From the NCBI GenBank assembly GCA_965247705.1, contig CBDFHV010000043.1:1-48033 (forward strand): 48,033 nucleotides of DNA. The letters are read 5' to 3'. This document shows positions 1-7,932 of the stretch, piece by piece. Positions within the stretch are counted from its first letter, which is position 1; every line of letters starts with the position of its first letter. Origin of the DNA: CBDFHV01 sp965247705 (GTDB lineage: Bacteria > Pseudomonadota > Alphaproteobacteria > Rhodospirillales > CAMCUA01). A program made the translations under genes and the position numbers. The notes under the pieces were generated by a model. It did not search any database and was not told the DNA's origin. It worked only from the letters and a program-made list of their open reading frames with translations.

Positions 1-1073
1 GGTCGGACTTGGTGTAGAGCTTGTGGTCCTTGATCATGTTTTCCATCCGCCCGCGGGCGCAGTAGACCTTCTCGTAGAGCGCCTTGGCGCGGCCGCTCAG
101 GTTGGTGACGACGAAGCGGGACGTCACAGCCCTTGGCGGTAGCTTCCACGCGGGCGATGACCGAGCGTTGCCGTGACCAGCTTTTGGCCTGGTAGCCGGT
201 GTGGAAGAAGCGGCGCACCTTATCCTTTCCCTGCCCCGCCCGGCGCACGGCGGCGTCCTCGCACCACGGCTGGCCGATCCTGTTCAGCCGGGCGTTGCCG
301 GAAAGCCCGAAGATGTAGCCGCAGCCCTGACGTTCGAGGAATTCCATGGCCTCCGGCGTGGCGTAGTGGCCATCGCCCCGCACGGTGATCTCGACCCGTG
401 GCCAGTTGCGGCGGATGCGGCCGATGACGTGTCTCAGGATCCGCGCCGCCTCGTCGCCGGAGGGCCGCTTGCCGGGACGCAGCAGTGACATCACCGGCTT
501 GCCGGTGGCCGCCTCGAAGATATGGATGGGTTGGAAGCAATAGTCGTCGTAATGGGCGTTGAACAGCGCCAGCTGCTGGCCGCCGTGAACGGCATCGTCG
601 GTGTCGTCGATATCGAGAACGATGCGCGCCGGAACGCGCTTGAAGCTGGCGCAAAACAGATCGATCATCGACAGCCCCATGCGCCCGAGCGCGCGCCATG
701 ACGGCGCGTTCTCGAGGCGCGACAGGGTCGGTTGGCTCATCAGGTCGTCGCCGCTCTCGGACAAACGGCCACAGGCCAGCTTGAACGCCGGATCGAAACG
801 CAGAACGTCGAGGTCGTCGCAATCCTCATACCCGCAGGCAATAGCGAACAGGCGCGCCCGGATCATGTCTACGTAAGCGTGGGTCGTGCTCGCCGGGTCG
901 CGCACGTCGGTGACGCAGGAAGCGAGCACGTCGGCGATGCCGAGCCGCCTGTCGATCTCGCCCAACAACAACACCCCGCCGTCCGACGACAGCCGTCCGC
1001 CGTCGAAGCGGGCGCAAAGCGGCTTGCCTCCAACGGGCGACAAACCAGGGAGATAGGGGGTAATCTCGTTCAT
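1..1073 (-). CDS. IS1380-family transposase, partial (residues 1 to about 357 of 446)
   Basis: DDE transposase that cuts and pastes its IS. Translation from the ATG at 1073 matches the intact 446-residue copy at 33462-34802, with only a synonymous change seen. The conserved early block (DGGRLSSDGGVLLLGEID), the first catalytic region (VLDIDDTDDAVHG) and the ADSGF-like block in the variant RGDGHYATPEAMEF are all present. The C-terminal part lies beyond the window edge, so this is a window-edge partial and not a broken gene. Confidence 0.93.
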   Translation of the reverse strand, partial: MNEITPYLPGLSPVGGKPLCARFDGGRLSSDGGVLLLGEIDRRLGIADVLASCVTDVRDPASTTHAYVDMIRARLFAIACGYEDCDDLDVLRFDPAFKLACGRLSESGDDLMSQPTLSRLENAPSWRALGRMGLSMIDLFCASFKRVPARIVLDIDDTDDAVHGGQQLALFNAHYDDYCFQPIHIFEAATGKPVMSLLRPGKRPSGDEAARILRHVIGRIRRNWPRVEITVRGDGHYATPEAMEFLERQGCGYIFGLSGNARLNRIGQPWCEDAAVRRAGQGKDKVRRFFHTGYQAKSWSRQRSVIARVEATAKGCDVPLRRHQPERPRQGALREGLLRPRADGKHDQGPQALHQVR

Positions 1074-1193
1074 GGTGAGCCGTGGGTTGTTCTGTTGCCA
1101 TGTGATCTTGTCTTGACACCAAAATCATACGGCATTTCAACAGGTTAATCTACGCTCACCAGCATTTTCAATCAGCGCCGTGAATAATTCGGG
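1..1193 (-). mobile_element. IS1380-family insertion sequence, copy A1 (cut by window edge)
   Basis: This is the 5' part of an insertion sequence present complete at 33342-34940 in the opposite orientation. Position p here matches position 34535-p there. I found two differences by eye, at 594 (synonymous, Asp codon) and at 1131 (non-coding). The element end is at 1193 and reads inward CCCGAATTATTCA, like the other copy. The adjoining bases 1194-1197 are CTAG, matching the YTAG target taste of the other copies. The far end lies outside the window. Confidence 0.93.
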
Positions 1194-1622
1194 CTAGGAC
1201 GGCTGAGCGCGGCGCGGACGGTCCGCAGCATTCTTTCGAGTGGCCCGTTTCGCAGTCTCGCCAAGGAGAGCACGGATGGAATCCACGGCCTCATCGGGCG
1301 TGAACGGCTTGCTCAGGACGCTGTGGGCACCCAGTTTTCGGGCGAACTCCAGGTAGAGGCTGTCGCCGCGCATGCCGCCGCCGGAGATGGCCAGAACCCG
1401 GACATCGGGGTCGATTCGGTGAAGAGCCTTGATGGTCTCGAGCCCTTCCTGGCGCGGCATGATGAGGTCGGTGACAACGACGTCCGCATCCATGGCCTGA
1501 AACGCCTCCAGGCCGGCCTCGCCATCGCCGGCCGTGACCACGTTGTGGCCTTCCTTGGTCAGAGCGCGGGACAGCATATCTCTCACCATCTCCTCGTCGT
1601 CGATAACAAGTATCCGTGCCAT
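1194..1622 (-). CDS. CheY-like single-domain response regulator
   Basis: A stand-alone receiver domain of 142 residues that accepts phosphate from a histidine kinase and has no output domain. The acidic pair D8/D9, phospho-acceptor D52 (VVVTDLIMP), S80 and K105 (SKPF) are all present, so it should be phosphorylatable. A basic tail of about 20 residues (KRATRKNAADRPRRAQPS) follows. It starts 12 bp after the stop of the hybrid kinase at 1635-3452, on the same strand, so the two form an operon. Its TAG stop lies inside the CTAG at the end of IS copy A1: the element landed on the stop codon, and the target duplication keeps a stop whichever side is read. Confidence 0.92.
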   Translation of the reverse strand: MARILVIDDEEMVRDMLSRALTKEGHNVVTAGDGEAGLEAFQAMDADVVVTDLIMPRQEGLETIKALHRIDPDVRVLAISGGGMRGDSLYLEFARKLGAHSVLSKPFTPDEAVDSIRALLGETAKRATRKNAADRPRRAQPS

Positions 1623-1634
1623 GGGGTTGGATCC

Positions 1635-3452
1635 TTACAAAGTATCGGATGATGCGGCGGCACGAACCCCGTCCGCCGCGCCGCGCAACGAGCCGCCATC
1701 GTCTTTAGAGTAACCGTCCATGACCGACCGGATCGCGGCACCCAGTTCGAGGCCCCCGACGGGCTTCGAAAGGCGTTCCGCCACCGGGTCGATGTCGCCG
1801 GGGAGCTCCTCGACGGTTTCCGAAAAATCGCCAATCATCACGACCGGCCTGTCTGACCGAAGGCCCTTAATCTGGCGCGCGAACGCCAGGCCGTTGGTGT
1901 TGGGTATGGTGTGATCGGTTACCACGACATCGAAGGAATGGGGGTCCTCGGCGAATAGAGCCAACGCCTGCTCAGGAGAACCGCAGGCGGTTACCGCATA
2001 GCCCAGGCGGCCGAGGACATCGCTCATCATTTCGACGATATCCGCCTCGTGATCGACGAACAGCACGCGTTCCTTGCCTTCGGCGATGGAACGGGGCCGG
2101 ATCGGCTCGTCAAGAACCATGGTCCCGGCGCAGGGTAGGAATACCTCGAAGATCGTGCCTTTGCCAGGTGTGCTGCGGACGAACACGCCACCGCCGTGGG
2201 CCACGACCACGCCGTGCACGACGAACAGCCCCAAGCCCGTTCCTTCCCCGACGCCTTTCGTCGTGTAGAAGGGTTCGAAGATGCGTTTCTGGGTCGCTGG
2301 ATCCATGCCGCACCCCGTATCCCGGACTTCGATCCGCGCATGGGGCCCCGGGCGCAGGGGCGGATGCGCCCTCGCGAACGCCGCGTCGATCATGGTGTCT
2401 TCGAGGACAACGTCGATCCGCCCGCCGGATTCAGGAAGCGCGTGGGCGGAATTGGTGCACAGGTTCATGATGACCTGCTGCAAGTCCGAGGGGTCCCCAA
2501 GCACGGACGGTGTGTCCACATCGACTTCGGGCACGATCTCTACGGTCGCCGGCAATACGGCCTCCAGGAGCAGGATCGTCTCTTCCATCAAGAAATGCAG
2601 ATGGACCGGCAGGCGTTGCGGATCGAGACGGCGACTGAAAGACAGGACCTTCTTCACCAGTTCGCGCGCACGACCGGCCGAGCGGAGAACCTTTTCCAGA
2701 TCACCATGCAACGTCTCGTTTTCCGCGACTTCGCGCAGGGCCATGTGCGTATAGCCGATAACCGGTGTCAGCACATTGTTGAGATCGTGCGCGATGCCAC
2801 CGGCGAGGGTACCGATCGTGGACAACTTCTCGAGGTGCCGAAGGTTCTCATTGATTTCCTGGTGCGCGGAATTCCTCGAGTTCAGTTCCGACAGATCCTT
2901 GACGACCCCGACAAAGGGAGTGCCGGACTCGCGGTCGCAGGGCGTAAGACTGAGGGGGAACGACGACCCATCGGCGCGGCTTCCCTGAAGGTGCAAGGGA
3001 CCGGCAATACCGCCCTTGCCGCGCCCGTTGAGCAGCCTCTTGAGGAATCGCCGGTCCAAGGCGCCCTTTGCGTCGTCGAATAGAGTCCGCACGCTTCGCC
3101 CCAACAAGTCGGAGGTTCGCACCCCCAGCATTCGGGCGAGCGCGGCGTTCGCAAAGCGGATGCACCCCGCCTTGTCCACGGCCACCACCCCGTCGGACAC
3201 CGCGGCGGCGACGGACTGCCAATGACATGCATCCATGTTCGATGAAGACACGACGGGCATGGGTTTCGGTCGCGCACGACGCGCTATTCCCGGCACCGCG
3301 GCCACTGCCAGAAATGAAATGGCGAATGCCTCGGCGCCCAGGCCGGCCACCAGGCTAGCGACAATGACGATGAAAACGAAGATCGACAGCGTGGGAAGGA
3401 CACGCTGGTGTCGCTCTTGCCAACTCCGCTTTTCCAGTCGCCGAGGAACCAT
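1635..3452 (-). CDS. membrane-anchored PAS hybrid histidine kinase with C-terminal receiver
   Basis: Sensor kinase of 605 residues. In order: two hydrophobic segments (about 21-39 and 40-54), a PAS domain (about 75-190), a HisKA dimerisation domain with phospho-acceptor H222 (GGIAHDLNNVL), a HATPase_c domain with N box (LCTNSAHAL, about 331-339), DTGCGM (378-383) and GEGTGLGL, and a receiver domain (about 462-580). The receiver keeps D513 (VVVTDHTIP) and K563. The usual acidic pair is D467-H468 instead of DD, and the usual Thr/Ser position is G541, so its phosphorylation chemistry may be altered. It is co-directional with the CheY-like protein at 1194-1622 and divergent from the regulator at 3594. 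The periplasmic loop is negligible, so sensing is probably by the cytosolic PAS domain. Confidence 0.9.
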   Translation of the reverse strand: MVPRRLEKRSWQERHQRVLPTLSIFVFIVIVASLVAGLGAEAFAISFLAVAAVPGIARRARPKPMPVVSSSNMDACHWQSVAAAVSDGVVAVDKAGCIRFANAALARMLGVRTSDLLGRSVRTLFDDAKGALDRRFLKRLLNGRGKGGIAGPLHLQGSRADGSSFPLSLTPCDRESGTPFVGVVKDLSELNSRNSAHQEINENLRHLEKLSTIGTLAGGIAHDLNNVLTPVIGYTHMALREVAENETLHGDLEKVLRSAGRARELVKKVLSFSRRLDPQRLPVHLHFLMEETILLLEAVLPATVEIVPEVDVDTPSVLGDPSDLQQVIMNLCTNSAHALPESGGRIDVVLEDTMIDAAFARAHPPLRPGPHARIEVRDTGCGMDPATQKRIFEPFYTTKGVGEGTGLGLFVVHGVVVAHGGGVFVRSTPGKGTIFEVFLPCAGTMVLDEPIRPRSIAEGKERVLFVDHEADIVEMMSDVLGRLGYAVTACGSPEQALALFAEDPHSFDVVVTDHTIPNTNGLAFARQIKGLRSDRPVVMIGDFSETVEELPGDIDPVAERLSKPVGGLELGAAIRSVMDGYSKDDGGSLRGAADGVRAAASSDTL

Positions 3453-3593
3453 CGTCTTACCGTGACTCTCTGTCGCCAGCGCTATGACAGATGAAAGCGG
3501 AAGCGTGAACGATTCACACTTATTCCGATGGATAATTCAAAGATAATTCTCTCATAGCGATAGTCGCGTCGGGCCCGCGAGGAGGTAATCAGC
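3453..3593. promoter_or_regulatory. divergent promoter region between kinase and OmpR-type regulator
   Basis: 141 bp separate two genes transcribed away from each other, so both promoters must lie here. The stretch 3520-3560 is clearly more AT-rich than its surroundings (GATGGATAATTCAAAG). A strong ribosome-binding site, GAGGAGG at about 3579-3585, precedes the GTG start at 3594. I cannot assign exact -35/-10 boxes. Confidence 0.5.
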
Positions 3594-4400
3594 GTGGATG
3601 ACATGCTTTTAGAACACGGTCGCGATCAGCCCTCCCGGACGGATTGCCGCGGGTTGAACGGATACGCCTCGTTCTACCAGTCCCGATCCTCGGGACGGGT
3701 GCTGTTGCTGGGCGGGAGCCGAGTCCTGCGAGACGACGTTGCCAGAGGTCTGGGGACGGCGGGCCTCAACCTCCACATGCATTTGGGCCGCGGCGACGTG
3801 TTACGGCGCATTGGCGACGAGGCCATATCTCTGGTCATCGTTGGACCGAGCCCGGGTGGCGAATGCGTCTTTCAGACGGTGCGGCGTTTGCGGGAATTGG
3901 AACACCTGGGCATCCTGCTTCTGGGCGCGGGAAACGACGTGACGGATCGGATTGTGGGCCTGGAAGTCGGCGCCGACGACTACCTGGCAGTGCCTTTCGA
4001 CGGCCGCGAATTGGCCGCCCGGGCAAAGTCGATCCTGCGCCGCGTGACCCTCGATCGCATCGTGTCTTCGAAGCGGCGACATCGGCTGCGGTTCAGTGAT
4101 TGGGTTCTGGACCCGGATACGCGGGCTGTCCAAGTGCCCGGCGGCGGGGGCGTGTCCTTGGCCGGCGGTGAATACGACCTGCTGTCTGCCCTCCTCGCCC
4201 ATCCCAATCGGGTGTTGAGCCGTGCCCAGCTGCTGGACATCACCCACGGCCCTGGCCGGCCCGTGTACGAACGCAGCATCGATGTCCAGGTTCGTCGCCT
4301 GCGGCGCAAACTCAGCCGATCCGCGAGAAGCAACCTGCCCCTACTGACCATTCGCAACGGCGGCTACATGCTGGCGGCGGCGGTTCAACCCGAGACGTAA
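3594..4400 (+). CDS. OmpR-family winged-helix regulator with degenerate receiver
   Basis: A 268-residue transcription regulator. Residues about 35-150 fold like a receiver (the GLEVGADDYLAVPFDGRELAAR region aligns well) and about 166-265 form a trans_reg_C winged helix (GGEYDLLSALLAHPNRVLSR, then ERSIDVQVRRLRRKL and TIRNGGYML). All phosphorylation residues are missing: the acidic pair is G40-G41, the phospho-Asp is G84 (VIVGPSP), the Thr/Ser is G111 and the Lys is V133. It therefore cannot work by Asp phosphorylation, like known atypical OmpR-type regulators. The GTG start is chosen because a strong ribosome-binding site (GAGGAGG) sits just upstream. It is divergent from the hybrid kinase and convergent with the PAS kinase at 4575-5828. 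Confidence 0.88.
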   Translation: MDDMLLEHGRDQPSRTDCRGLNGYASFYQSRSSGRVLLLGGSRVLRDDVARGLGTAGLNLHMHLGRGDVLRRIGDEAISLVIVGPSPGGECVFQTVRRLRELEHLGILLLGAGNDVTDRIVGLEVGADDYLAVPFDGRELAARAKSILRRVTLDRIVSSKRRHRLRFSDWVLDPDTRAVQVPGGGGVSLAGGEYDLLSALLAHPNRVLSRAQLLDITHGPGRPVYERSIDVQVRRLRRKLSRSARSNLPLLTIRNGGYMLAAAVQPET

Positions 4401-4404
4401 TACC

Positions 4405-4552
4405 AAGGGTCGAAATCGGACAGATGGCATCCATCCTGCCGCGTTTTCCACTTCCTCGCCATGTGGGGACGCTCCCGATGCCCCAGCGTCGCCGCCTCTT
4501 CAGCCCCTGGTCGGGTTATCGACCAAATCGATTATGGAATCACCAGCGGGGC
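4405..4552. repeat. degenerate, internally deleted copy of the 265-bp palindromic repeat
   Basis: By eye this stretch aligns to both halves of the intact repeat at 16513-16777. GGTCGAAATCGGACAGATGG matches GGTCCAAATCTAACAGATGG, followed by a GCGTTTTCCACTTCCTCG-like block. Further on, GGACGCTCCCGATGC and CCTGGTCGG match the second half. The middle of the element is missing and the terminal repeats have decayed. It fills the gap between the convergent regulator (ends 4400) and PAS kinase (ends 4575). Edges are approximate. Confidence 0.6.
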
Positions 4553-4574
4553 GGGCGCGCCGTGCCCTCTTTCC

Positions 4575-5828
4575 CTATTGCGGGGACTCTCCCCACAGGC
4601 AGGCAGCGGGAAAGCGGACAGTGACCTTGGTTCCGTGACCCTTGCGGCTGCTCAGGGTCAGGGTGCCGCCGTGGCGCTCGGCCAAGGCCTTGGCCAGGGG
4701 TAGCCCCAACCCGACACCCCGGCCTTGCTCTCGCACCAGGGGATCGGCGACGTGCCCGAACGGCACCAGGACCCGGGGGATCTCCCTGGCGGCGATGCCG
4801 ATGCCCGTGTCGGCGATCATGGCTTCGATCCCGCCGTCCCGGGACTTTCTGGCGGAAATGGTGATGCGACCGCCTGGCGGCGTGAAGGTGACCGCGTTGG
4901 CCAGAAGGTTGTCGAAGATCTGCTTCACTCGATTCGACTCCCCCGCCAGGAGGGGGAGATCCCTGGCGATGCGCGCCCCCACGGCCAGATCCGCCGAACG
5001 GGCCGCCGGCGCCACGTCGGCTTCGCAGGTTCGAAGGGTCGCACGGATATCGACCGCTACTCGCTTGACGTTCAGGCTGCCATCGGCGAGGCGCGCCAGG
5101 TCGAGGAGCGCGGCGAACACTCCCAGCAATTCCGTCCCCGCCGCATGGATGTCCGCCGCGTATTCCCGATACGCCGGCGTTCCAAGGGGTCCCAGCATTT
5201 CGGACCGCAAAACGTCGGCGAAGGCCATAATAGCGTTGAGGGGCGTGCGAAGTTCGTGGCTCATACCAGCCAAAAAGTCTGACCTTGCCTGGGTCTCGCG
5301 CCGGGTGCGGGACTCGGCCCGATCCGCACGGCGTTCGAGGCGCCGTATCTCCGTGTGATCCGACAGAACTCCCACCGCCCATGGGGACTCCCGGTTCATG
5401 CGGCGTCCGCGAAGTTTCACCCAGCGAAATGTGCCTCGCCCCGATCGAACGCGAAGGACCGCCGCCGCCGGCGTCGATGTGCGCCGACGCACGGTGCGCC
5501 AGAACCGGTTCGCGAGGTCCCGGTCGCGGGGATGGACGACGTCCACCCACCACGCGAGACCGTCCACCTGCTCCGATTCCGAGCGCCCCATGATCGCCCG
5601 CAGCGACGGCGCGATCCGAAACAAGCCGCTGTCCACGTTCCAACACCACATCCCCGTGTCCGCGAAGTTGGCCATCTGACGGGACCACCGTGCTTCGTCT
5701 TCCGCCGACGGAATCCGTGCGAAAAGGGACGGAATGGGCAAAATACCCTCGAGACGTGCATCGTCAGCCCGTGGCTTTGAGCACAAGGAGTCATCCTCAA
5801 GAGGCTGCTTAAGCATGTGTGAGCACAA
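4575..5828 (-). CDS. soluble PAS sensor histidine kinase
   Basis: Kinase of 417 residues with no membrane segment. It carries a PAS-like sensor (about 50-160, with WCWNVDSGLFRIAPS and WWVDVVHPRDRD), a short coiled coil (about 160-182), a HisKA domain with H191 (GMSHELRTPLNAI), and HATPase_c with N box (NLLANAVTFTPPGG), DTGIGI and GVGLGLPLAKAL. It has no receiver or output domain, so its partner must be elsewhere; the CheY-like protein at 1194-1622 is a candidate because the adjacent OmpR-type regulator cannot be phosphorylated. Starts at 5828 or 5816 are both possible. Its 3' end faces the regulator at 3594-4400 across a decayed mobile repeat. Confidence 0.87.
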   Translation of the reverse strand: MCSHMLKQPLEDDSLCSKPRADDARLEGILPIPSLFARIPSAEDEARWSRQMANFADTGMWCWNVDSGLFRIAPSLRAIMGRSESEQVDGLAWWVDVVHPRDRDLANRFWRTVRRRTSTPAAAVLRVRSGRGTFRWVKLRGRRMNRESPWAVGVLSDHTEIRRLERRADRAESRTRRETQARSDFLAGMSHELRTPLNAIMAFADVLRSEMLGPLGTPAYREYAADIHAAGTELLGVFAALLDLARLADGSLNVKRVAVDIRATLRTCEADVAPAARSADLAVGARIARDLPLLAGESNRVKQIFDNLLANAVTFTPPGGRITISARKSRDGGIEAMIADTGIGIAAREIPRVLVPFGHVADPLVREQGRGVGLGLPLAKALAERHGGTLTLSSRKGHGTKVTVRFPAACLWGESPQ

Positions 5829-5972
5829 TAGGTGGTTACCGGCAAAGGTCTCCTATCCGCAAGGATTACCTTTGCTTCCCGTCATGGATGTACGACGTGA
5901 GTCCGCCTCGTCGCGGCCGTGGGAAGCGTGCAACAATGCCGGCACCATCCTTTCTGGGGGATTACCGTACCG

Positions 5973-6896
5973 ATGTGGGCTGGCGTGCAACGGTTCGTGA
6001 GCACCTCGAGCGTGCTCCGCGGCATGCTCTTCATGCTGCTCTCCACCCTCTGCGGGTCCTCGGCCAATGCCTTTATCCGCGGGTTGTCTGTCGATCTACA
6101 CCCCTTCGAGGTGACATTTTTCCGCAGCCTGTTCGGCTTTCTGTTCCTGATGCCCATCGTCATTCGCATGGGGTGGGCGCCCGTGCGGACCCGCCGCTAC
6201 GGGCTATTCGCCGTGCGCGGCCTTATCGCCGGCGCCTCGATGCTGATGTTCTTCCTCGGCGTCAGCATGGTGCCCCTGGCCAAGGTGGCGGCCCTGAACT
6301 TCACGGCACCCTTGTTCGCGACGGTCATGGCGGTGCTGCTGCTGGGAGAGCGAATTCGCTTGCGCCGAGTGACCGCCCTGGTGGCCGGCTTCTCCGGCGC
6401 CCTGATCATCCTGCGGCCCGGCCTGGGAACCATGGATACGGGTTCGCTGATTCTCCTCGGGGCGGCTGCCCTATTTTCCGTCGTCATGATCCTGGTGAAG
6501 ATTCTGGGGCGGACGGAATCCAGTCTGACCGTGACCCTGTGGGGGACGTTTTACATCCTGCCGGTGACCGCCATGGCCGCCATCCCCGTGTGGACGACGC
6601 CGCGGCTCGAGCAGGTTCCCATTATGGCCGCGCTGGGTATTCTCGCCACCTGTTCCCAGTGGTCGTTCATCCAGGCCCTAAAGGATGCCGACCTCACGGC
6701 GACCACGCCGATCGCGTTTACCCGCCTGCTGTGGTCGGCCCTGATCGGCTTCCTGTTTTTCGCCGAGGTTCCCGACCTGTGGACCTGGGTGGGCGGCACT
6801 GTGATCTTCGCCGCCGGCGCCTATATCGCGTTCCGCGAACGCAAAGTGAAGGAGCGATCGTCACGGGTGGTGGGCGTCACCCCGCCCACGGCCTGA
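5973..6896 (+). CDS. EamA/DMT-family transporter
   Basis: Inner-membrane permease of the drug/metabolite transporter superfamily, usually an exporter of metabolites or amino acids. From the ATG at 5973 it is 307 residues, with about ten hydrophobic segments in two EamA repeats; LLLGERIRLRRVTALVAGFSGALIIL-like text ends the first repeat, and FFAEVPDLWTWVGGTVIFAAGAYIAFRE ends the second. I prefer 5973 because it follows a purine-rich GGGGG stretch; an upstream in-frame ATG at 5919 would add an implausible Cys/His-rich N-terminus. It is followed 37 bp later by the quinone oxidoreductase on the same strand. The substrate cannot be read from sequence. Confidence 0.85.
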   Translation: MWAGVQRFVSTSSVLRGMLFMLLSTLCGSSANAFIRGLSVDLHPFEVTFFRSLFGFLFLMPIVIRMGWAPVRTRRYGLFAVRGLIAGASMLMFFLGVSMVPLAKVAALNFTAPLFATVMAVLLLGERIRLRRVTALVAGFSGALIILRPGLGTMDTGSLILLGAAALFSVVMILVKILGRTESSLTVTLWGTFYILPVTAMAAIPVWTTPRLEQVPIMAALGILATCSQWSFIQALKDADLTATTPIAFTRLLWSALIGFLFFAEVPDLWTWVGGTVIFAAGAYIAFRERKVKERSSRVVGVTPPTA

Positions 6897-6933
6897 CCCC
6901 ATCCCACGGCACCCCACCATGGAGGACTCCATC

Positions 6934-7932
6934 ATGAGCGAAAGCCTGCCTGGCACCATGCGTTGCATCGTCGCCACCGAACCGGGTGGCGCGGAAATGC
7001 TGCGGGTGATGGAACGTCCTGTCCCCGAGCCCGTGGAGGGCGAGGTTCTGGTCCGGGTCGCCGCCGGAGTCAATCGGGTCGACATCACCCAGCGGTTGGG
7101 CAGCTATGCCATTCCACCGGGCTTCACCGACCTCATGGGATTGGAGGTCGCCGGCACGGTCGCGGCGATCGGCGATGGAGTCACCGCCTGGTCCCTGGGC
7201 GACAGGGTCTGCGCCCTGACGCCGGGCGGCGGCTACGCCGAATACTGCCCCGTCGACGCCCGCCATTGCCTGCCCATTCCCCAGGGGCTGGGCGAGGTGG
7301 AGGCGGCGTCCCTGCCCGAGACCTACTTCACCGTGTGGACCAACGTATTCGACCGCTGCGCGCTCCAGCCCGGAGAGACCTTCCTGGTCCACGGCGGCAC
7401 CAGCGGCATCGGGGTCGCGGCGATCCAGATGGCCCACCACCTGGGCTCCCGGGTCTTGGCCACCGCCGGATCGGCGGAGAAATGCCGGGCATGCCGGGAA
7501 CTGGGCGCCGACCGGGCCATCGACTACCGGAGCGAGGACTTCGTCGCCGCGGTCAAGGAATTCACCGGCGGCACGGGCGTCGATGTGATCCTGGACATGG
7601 TGGCCGGCGACTACACCGCCCGCAACATCGAGGCCCTGGCCCTCGACGGGCGCCTGGTCCACATCGCCTTCATGGCCGGTAGCGAGGTCACCATCAACCT
7701 GCGCCCCCTCATGGCCAAGCGCCTCATTGTCACCGGTTCCGCCCTCAGGCCCATGACCGGCGACCAAAAAGCGGCCATCGCCGAGACCCTGAAGGCCCGC
7801 GTCTGGCCCCTTATCGAGGGAGGCGCCATCCGCCCCGTCATCCACGCCGTCTTCCCCTTCGACCAGGCGGCCGAGGCGCACCGGCTGATGGAATCCAGCG
7901 CTCACATCGGTAAGATCATGCTGACGCCCTGA
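6934..7932 (+). CDS. zinc-free NAD(P)H quinone oxidoreductase (MDR, PIG3-like)
   Basis: Medium-chain dehydrogenase/reductase of 332 residues. It has an N-terminal GroES-like domain (EGEVLVRVAAGVNRVDITQR, then LGLEVAG-like DLMGLEVAGTVAAIGDGV) and a Rossmann domain with nucleotide-binding GGTSGIGVAAIQMA. The catalytic and structural zinc ligands of alcohol dehydrogenases are absent, as expected for quinone reductases. The ATG at 6934 is chosen over 6919 because GGAGG at 6921-6925 sits 8 nt upstream of it. Its stop overlaps the convergent FAD oxidase gene by 17 bp. Expected role: NADPH-dependent reduction of a quinone or enone. Confidence 0.88.
   Translation: MSESLPGTMRCIVATEPGGAEMLRVMERPVPEPVEGEVLVRVAAGVNRVDITQRLGSYAIPPGFTDLMGLEVAGTVAAIGDGVTAWSLGDRVCALTPGGGYAEYCPVDARHCLPIPQGLGEVEAASLPETYFTVWTNVFDRCALQPGETFLVHGGTSGIGVAAIQMAHHLGSRVLATAGSAEKCRACRELGADRAIDYRSEDFVAAVKEFTGGTGVDVILDMVAGDYTARNIEALALDGRLVHIAFMAGSEVTINLRPLMAKRLIVTGSALRPMTGDQKAAIAETLKARVWPLIEGGAIRPVIHAVFPFDQAAEAHRLMESSAHIGKIMLTP

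Noticed and set aside
2196..3083. Long open frame antisense to the hybrid kinase
   Set aside because: It lies wholly opposite a gene with clear kinase motifs and has no family resemblance. GC-rich genes produce such frames.
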